The position numbers and the translations under genes were made by a program. This document shows positions 59,866 through 64,000 of a stretch of DNA of 64,000 nucleotides, piece after piece. Origin of the DNA: CAVRZY01 sp963725415 (lineage in GTDB: Bacteria > Acidobacteriota > Terriglobia > Bryobacterales > Bryobacteraceae); assembly GCA_963725415.1 (NCBI GenBank), contig CAVRZY010000120.1:1-64000 (forward strand). Direction: 5' to 3'. Position 1 is the first letter of the stretch. Every line of letters starts with the position of its first letter. Under the pieces are notes generated by a model. That model saw only the letters and a program-made list of their open reading frames with translations, made no database searches and was not told where the DNA came from.

Positions 59866-62298
59866 TCACTCGTGGCGCAGCGCCACCATTGGATCGACCT
59901 TCGCTGCCCTCTGTGCGGGCAGGTAGCTGGCGGCCAGCGCCACTGCCACCAGGAGCGCGGAGACCCCCGCGAAAACCAGCGGATCGGTGGCGCTCACTTC
60001 GTAGAGCAACGTGGAGAGGAACCGAGTCAGCGCGACGGCCGCCCCCAGCCCGGCCAGGATGCCCACCAGGGCCGGCGCCGCAGCCTGCCGGAGCACCATT
60101 CCCAGCACATCGCCCGGCCGCGCTCCCATCGCCATCCGCATCCCGATCTCCTGCGTCCGCTGGCTCACCGAATACGCCACCACGCCGTAAATCCCGATCG
60201 CAGCCAGCACCACCGCCACCCCCGTGAAGGCGGCGAGCAGGCTCAAAGTCAGCCGCGGCGCCGTTCTGGATTCCGCGATCACCTCTTCCATGGTCCGAAT
60301 CTGGTAGACCGGCTGGTCCTTGTCCACAGCCCACACCGCCTGCTTGACGGCGCGGGTCAGCCCCTTCGGGTCGCCCTGGGCGCGCACCACTAGGTTCATG
60401 ATGTCGCTGGGCGCCTGCAACTGCGGAAAGTACGCCGTGGGCTGCGGCTTCTTGTCCACGCCGGTGTGCATTACCGCGCCCGTCACCCCCACGATCTCGT
60501 GCGCCGTGGTGCGCGTGGTTCCCGTGATGAGGCGCCTGCCGATGGGATCCTCGTCCGGGAAGTAGCGGCGTGCTAGCGTCTCGTCGATGATGGCCACCCG
60601 CGGCGCATCCGCATTGTCGTGCGCGGTGAAGAACCGGCCCTTGCGCAGCGGAATGCCCATGGCCTTCAGGTAATCCGGGCTGATCCTCCGGGAATAGGCC
60701 ACCAAGCGCTGGCCAGCCGGCAGCGGCGTGTGCCCCTCCACCACGAACGCCACTCTGTCGTCGCGGATGTCCAGCGGAAGAACCGCGGTAACGCCCACCG
60801 ACCGGACGCCCGGCAGCGTCTCGACCCGCTCGAGCACCTGGCGGAAGAACTCCGCTCGCTGCCGAGGCTCCCGGTACTTGGAATCGGTCGGCAGCTCCAT
60901 CTCCATGGTCAGCAGCCCGCCCGCCTGGAAGCCCGGATCGACCCGCTGTAGCTTCCAGAAGCTCTTCAGCATCAGTGCCGAGCCGATCAGCAGAACCAGG
61001 GCCAGGCCGGTCTCGGCGACCACCAGCAGACCGCGGACGCGCCGATGCCCGGCAGCCGCCGCGCTTCGTCCGGCCTGTTTCAGCGACTCGGCGACGTCGG
61101 TCCTGGCGGCGTGCAGCGCTGGCGCCAGACCGAACAATGCCCCGCTCAGCAGCGACACCCCCAGCGTGAACGCCAGCACCCAGCCATCAATCTGGATGCG
61201 CGCCAGCACAGCCACCGCCGAAGCATCCGGAATGGGAATGGTGCCCGGCAGAATCACCGCCAGGAGTCTGACGCCCCAGAACGCCAGCAGCAGCCCCAAT
61301 GCCCCTCCCAGCACGCCCAGCAGCACGCTCTCGGTCAGCAACTGCCGCAGCAGCCGGAACCGCCCGGCGCCCAGAGCCATGCGCACCGCCAGTTCCTTCT
61401 GCCGCGTGGCCGCCCGCACCAGCAGCAGGTTGGCCACGTTGGCGCATGCGATCAACAACACGAAGCCCACCGCGCCCAGCAGCACCAGCAGCGCCGGACG
61501 GATGTACTCGACCAGTGCCTCCTGCATGGGCACAACGGTTGCTCCCCAACCCTTCAGTACCAGGTGCCGCTCTTCGATCCGCCGCGCGATGGCGTTCATC
61601 TCCGCCCGCGCCCGCTCGAGGCTGACCCCCGGTCTCAGCCGGGCAATCACCCCCAGGAAGTGCGCGCTCCGATCGCTCCGCCGCAGCTCATCCTCATCCC
61701 ACGGCACCACGCCGTCGCAGGGTAGCGGAAACCAGAACTTCGGCGACAGTACCCCCACTACCGTGTACGGCAGCCCGTCCACGGTCAGCTTCCTCCCGAT
61801 GATGTTGGGGTCCGAACCGAAACGCCGCTGCCAGATGCCGTGGGACAGCACCAGGACGTTGCGCCGGCCCCCGTGCCCCTCCTCCGGCGCGAACCCCCGC
61901 CCCAGCGCCATCTCCGCACCTAGCAGGCGCAGAAAGTTCGTGGTGACCCGCATCCCCGGAATCTGCTCCGGCTCGCCTAGGCCCGTCAGGGTCCCGCTGC
62001 CGATGTCGTGCGCCGCCATGTCCTGGAAGACCTGGTTGTATTCCCTCCAGTCCAGGAAATTGGGACCAGAAAGCCGCGCCCGCGGCACCCCGAGCTGGTG
62101 GTTGGTTTCCCAGAGCACCGTCAGCCGCCCGGCCTCCTTGTACGGCAGCGGCCGCAGCAGCACCGCGTTCACCACGCTGAAGATGGCCGTATTAGCGCCA
62201 ATGCCCAGCGCCAGCGCCAGCACCGCCACCGCCGTGAATCCCGGGTTCCTCGCCAGCACGCGGCCGGCGAAGCGAACGTCTTGCCACAGGTTTCCCAT
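59866..62298 (-). CDS. ADOP-type ABC transporter permease (two MacB/FtsX units)
   Basis: This 810-residue membrane protein has an N-terminal helix (NPGFTAVAVLALALGIGANTA), a MacB periplasmic core (FLDWREYNQVFQDMAAHD, LGRKFAPEE-like region), three FtsX helices (VLLIACANVANLLLVRA, RMALGAGRFRLLRQLLTES), then a second core (TLPGVRSVGVTAVLPLD) and second FtsX set (GIYGVVAYSVSQRTQEIGMRMAMGA). It ends LPAQRAAKVDPMVALRHE. ADOP permeases are highly expanded in Acidobacteriota. Lone copies without ATPase are common; the ATPase at 58579 may serve it. It is 3 bases downstream of a small recombinase-like gene. Confidence 0.93.
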   Translation of the reverse strand: MGNLWQDVRFAGRVLARNPGFTAVAVLALALGIGANTAIFSVVNAVLLRPLPYKEAGRLTVLWETNHQLGVPRARLSGPNFLDWREYNQVFQDMAAHDIGSGTLTGLGEPEQIPGMRVTTNFLRLLGAEMALGRGFAPEEGHGGRRNVLVLSHGIWQRRFGSDPNIIGRKLTVDGLPYTVVGVLSPKFWFPLPCDGVVPWDEDELRRSDRSAHFLGVIARLRPGVSLERARAEMNAIARRIEERHLVLKGWGATVVPMQEALVEYIRPALLVLLGAVGFVLLIACANVANLLLVRAATRQKELAVRMALGAGRFRLLRQLLTESVLLGVLGGALGLLLAFWGVRLLAVILPGTIPIPDASAVAVLARIQIDGWVLAFTLGVSLLSGALFGLAPALHAARTDVAESLKQAGRSAAAAGHRRVRGLLVVAETGLALVLLIGSALMLKSFWKLQRVDPGFQAGGLLTMEMELPTDSKYREPRQRAEFFRQVLERVETLPGVRSVGVTAVLPLDIRDDRVAFVVEGHTPLPAGQRLVAYSRRISPDYLKAMGIPLRKGRFFTAHDNADAPRVAIIDETLARRYFPDEDPIGRRLITGTTRTTAHEIVGVTGAVMHTGVDKKPQPTAYFPQLQAPSDIMNLVVRAQGDPKGLTRAVKQAVWAVDKDQPVYQIRTMEEVIAESRTAPRLTLSLLAAFTGVAVVLAAIGIYGVVAYSVSQRTQEIGMRMAMGARPGDVLGMVLRQAAAPALVGILAGLGAAVALTRFLSTLLYEVSATDPLVFAGVSALLVAVALAASYLPAQRAAKVDPMVALRHE

Positions 62299-62301
62299 TG
62301 A

Positions 62302-62745
62302 CTACCTTGCAGCGGCGTGGAACCAGTGCTGACGCCGCGCGATCCATTCCTCGCTGGAAAAGATCCGCGGCCCGGCCTCGACCAGCCGCGGAAGCAGGTT
62401 GAAAACCGATACCGGACTCCAGGCCGTTCCCTGCCGCGTCTGAAACCCGCCCCGGTTCAACTTATCTGCGACCTGGGATAAGGGCAGGTCTTGAACGATC
62501 AGTTCCATCATCAGAAGGAGGGTCCGCTTCTCGGTCGGGTTCTCTTCCAGGTGCAAGCCGTCGTCCGCCACCCGGAGCCCGAACGGCAGGTCCTGTCTCA
62601 GCTCGGCCGGCGGCTTCTCCTCGGCCTCGACCTCGCGTTCCCACTCCACCGCAGCCAGTCTCCAGCCCGCCTCCGCCCTGTATTTCAAGTACTCGGGACT
62701 CAGGGGACCCGGCAGAACCTCGCGAACGCGCTCGACCTTTGCCAT
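62302..62745 (-). CDS. Small recombinase-domain-like protein upstream of ADOP permease
   Basis: This 147-residue protein starts KVERVREVLPGPLSPEYLKY and contains GWRLAAVEWEREVE. The second half, LSQVADKLNRGGFQTRQGTAWSPVSVFNLLPRL, matches the winged part of the recombinase domain of large serine recombinases. There is no resolvase catalytic domain, so it is not a recombinase by itself. Proteins of this type often sit directly before ADOP permeases in Acidobacteriota, where a regulatory role is plausible. The 3-base gap implies cotranscription. Confidence 0.7.
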   Translation of the reverse strand: MAKVERVREVLPGPLSPEYLKYRAEAGWRLAAVEWEREVEAEEKPPAELRQDLPFGLRVADDGLHLEENPTEKRTLLLMMELIVQDLPLSQVADKLNRGGFQTRQGTAWSPVSVFNLLPRLVEAGPRIFSSEEWIARRQHWFHAAAR

Positions 62746-62828
62746 ACTACCCTCCCCGGGGAAACCACCCCCTGATTGTACGGAAGCAACTGGTGGGCCA
62801 GGTTCTCGACGCGCTCAAGTTGCTCAAT

Positions 62829-63305
62829 TCAGCGGCGAGATCGGCGAGAGCCTGTCCGCTTCTGGGACGAGCCTGTCCGGTGCCGGGACGAAGTGGCGGG
62901 CTTCGCCCCGCTTTCCTGGAGCCAGCACGCCGGCCGCTTGAGCCCCAAGGGCAGGCGTGTCTTCTTGTCCCCCCGTGTCTGACTGATTTGCTCCTGCGTG
63001 AGATCTTCGGCGGTGCGAAGGTCGGCCCCGCTCAGGTCCGCGTGAACAAGGTCCAGTCCAAGCAGGCGCGCCCCCACCAGGTTCGCGCCGCTCAGATCGG
63101 CCCGGCGGAGATCCGCCCCCTCGAGGTTCGCCAGGATCAGGTTCGCCCCTTTCAAGTCCGCCCCCGCAAGGTTCGCCAGCATCAGGTCCGCGCCGCCCAG
63201 GTCCGCCCGGGAGAGGTCCGGTTTGATTCTTGGATTTGTTTCCATCCACTTGTTCCAGGCGTCTATGTCACGTTTCAGCAGCTCCAGATGTTCCTCGTTT
63301 GCCAC
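62829..63305 (-). CDS. Pentapeptide-repeat protein
   Basis: This 158-residue protein starts at GTG 63305. After an N-terminal helix (EEHLELLKRDIDAWNKWME) come about ten A(D/N)LxG-type repeats (ADLGGADLMLANLAGADLKG and onward), forming a right-handed quadrilateral beta helix. A family-typical cap LTQEQISQTRGDKKTRLP then PLGLKRPACW follows. In relatives the protein usually ends at this Trp; here about 30 basic residues follow (SSRHRTGSSQKRTGSRRSRR-type tail), possibly from loss of the original stop. Function is unknown; some such proteins mimic DNA and protect gyrase. Confidence 0.85.
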   Translation of the reverse strand: MANEEHLELLKRDIDAWNKWMETNPRIKPDLSRADLGGADLMLANLAGADLKGANLILANLEGADLRRADLSGANLVGARLLGLDLVHADLSGADLRTAEDLTQEQISQTRGDKKTRLPLGLKRPACWLQESGAKPATSSRHRTGSSQKRTGSRRSRR

Positions 63306-63359
63306 GATGTCCTCAACCCTTCAGGGATTACCACATTGTATTGCCGCAGAGGCCGCTCT

Positions 63360-63806
63360 TCACAAGCGCATCCACATCCGCAAGCCATCTCCGCCATCCT
63401 GGTAGTAATGCGCGATGGTCATTAGGGGGCAAAACCCGAGGTTGCCATAGAGACGGATGGCCGCCGTACTGGTTGTCCTGACCGTCAGTTCCAGCCTGCC
63501 GGCCCCAAGTTCCCTCAGCTTGTCGATGGCGTGCAGAATCAGCGCCTTCCCCACCCCCATGTTCCGGTATTCCGGATCGACCGCGATCGAGATGATGTCG
63601 GCCTTCCGCGAACCCGCGCCGCTGACGATGTACCCCACGATGCGCCGGGAGCGTTTTGCGACCAGGAACAATTCCTCACACTCGCGGTACAACTCCAGGA
63701 ATATGGCCCTCGTATATGCCTCCTCGGGAAATGACGCCCGCTCGATCTCCAGGATTCGCGGCAGGTGCGAACGCCGAAACCGGCTGATCTGAATGTCCCG
63801 GGGCAC
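63360..63806 (-). CDS. GNAT-family N-acetyltransferase (RimI-like)
   Basis: From GTG 63806 the 148-residue protein has QISRFRRSHLPRILEIERAS, RRIVGYIVSG, the acetyl-CoA loop IAVDPEYRNMGVGKALI and a late LELTVRTTSTAAIRLYGNLGF, the RimI-like arrangement. It acetylates a protein N-terminus or small amine. GTG 63824 is an alternative start. The same frame stays open to the right edge of the window without a recognisable domain, so an N-terminal extension or upstream fusion cannot be ruled out. Confidence 0.85.
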   Translation of the reverse strand: MPRDIQISRFRRSHLPRILEIERASFPEEAYTRAIFLELYRECEELFLVAKRSRRIVGYIVSGAGSRKADIISIAVDPEYRNMGVGKALILHAIDKLRELGAGRLELTVRTTSTAAIRLYGNLGFCPLMTIAHYYQDGGDGLRMWMRL

Positions 63807-64000
63807 AGATGCTTTATAGCGCACACAAGGCCGCGTGTCCACCGGGCGCCGGGCGCGAAGCGGCCGCAAGCCCTCCGGGCTGGTGTCTCGCTGTAATGCC
63901 GGGCCGGCCAGGTGCAGGGCCGCCGGATCCTCCGACTTCCCCTCCGCCTGGTAAGCGGCAACGCTGTGCTGACGCAACCGGCCGATTCCCGCGGAATACG
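63807..64000. other. Right-edge stretch, no gene assigned
   Basis: The minus-strand frame of the acetyltransferase is open here, but the amino acids (GC-rich Ala/Arg/Pro mix) match no domain I recognise. Too little is visible to say more. Confidence 0.3.

Noticed and set aside
62302..62745. A serine recombinase that could mobilise the cassette array
   Set aside because: Only a recombinase-domain-like C-terminal part is present; there is no resolvase catalytic domain, and the gene is tied to the permease 3 bases downstream.

Overview
The window looks like a chromosomal segment of an Acidobacteriota bacterium of the Bryobacterales/Solibacter type. This is inferred from gene content, not from a marker gene. 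The signs are high GC, TonB receptors with an N-terminal carboxypeptidase-regulatory domain (Oar-like), MacB/FtsX-type 'ADOP' permeases, Ser/Thr kinases beginning with a GQTISHYxILxKLGxGGMG-type start, and many Tat-exported Gfo/Idh/MocA oxidoreductases. No rRNA, intact tRNA, CRISPR array, transposase or integrase was found.

Layout. 1-3.9 kb: partial AlbA_2-domain protein, HicB/HicA toxin-antitoxin pair, exported sulfatase, exported methyltransferase. 4-17.5 kb: a catabolic block of exported carbohydrate-related enzymes (three Gfo/Idh/MocA oxidoreductases plus the tail of a fourth, three xylose-isomerase-like TIM barrels, two amidohydrolases, a PmoA-family protein, a LamG protein, a DUF1080 protein). 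It opens with a kinase/oxidoreductase chimera and ends with a broken membrane protein. 17.9-21.3 kb: a full TonB-dependent receptor. 21.3-34.9 kb: a rearranged zone holding pieces of TonB receptors, a kinase and a nucleotidyltransferase, truncated direct duplicates of a GH97 glycosidase and of an M28 peptidase, a BrnT/BrnA-like module between the two GH97 copies, and a tandem array of tRNA-Pro(UGG) 3' halves between the two M28 copies that delimits two cargo genes.

35-43.9 kb is housekeeping on the + strand: purE, a sirtuin, larC, metG, tatD, a polyprenyl diphosphate synthase, an HDOD protein and two secreted proteins. Sirtuin-larC-metG-tatD are joined by 4-base ATGA overlaps. 43.9-52.4 kb: an S9 peptidase whose nucleophile position is Cys, a DnaJ-domain protein, an aldo/keto reductase, an AI-2E-family exporter and a kinase-TPR protein. 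52.6-64 kb: dnaE, accA, an HlyD/MacB-type efflux system, a VapB gene with a gutted VapC, an ADOP permease, a recombinase-like small protein, a pentapeptide-repeat protein and a GNAT acetyltransferase.

Two cautions. First, many otherwise good genes (GH97, M28, metG, tatD, aldo/keto reductase, hlyD) carry single-base frameshifts. In metG and tatD these are more likely assembly or consensus errors than decay. Second, several abrupt junctions between unrelated gene fragments could be real rearrangements or misassembly. The most interesting feature is the array at 29.25-32.71 kb: a degenerate tRNA-Pro followed by three further 3'-half copies, each preceded by a shared flank. This pattern fits serial integration of small integrase-less elements at a tRNA gene.
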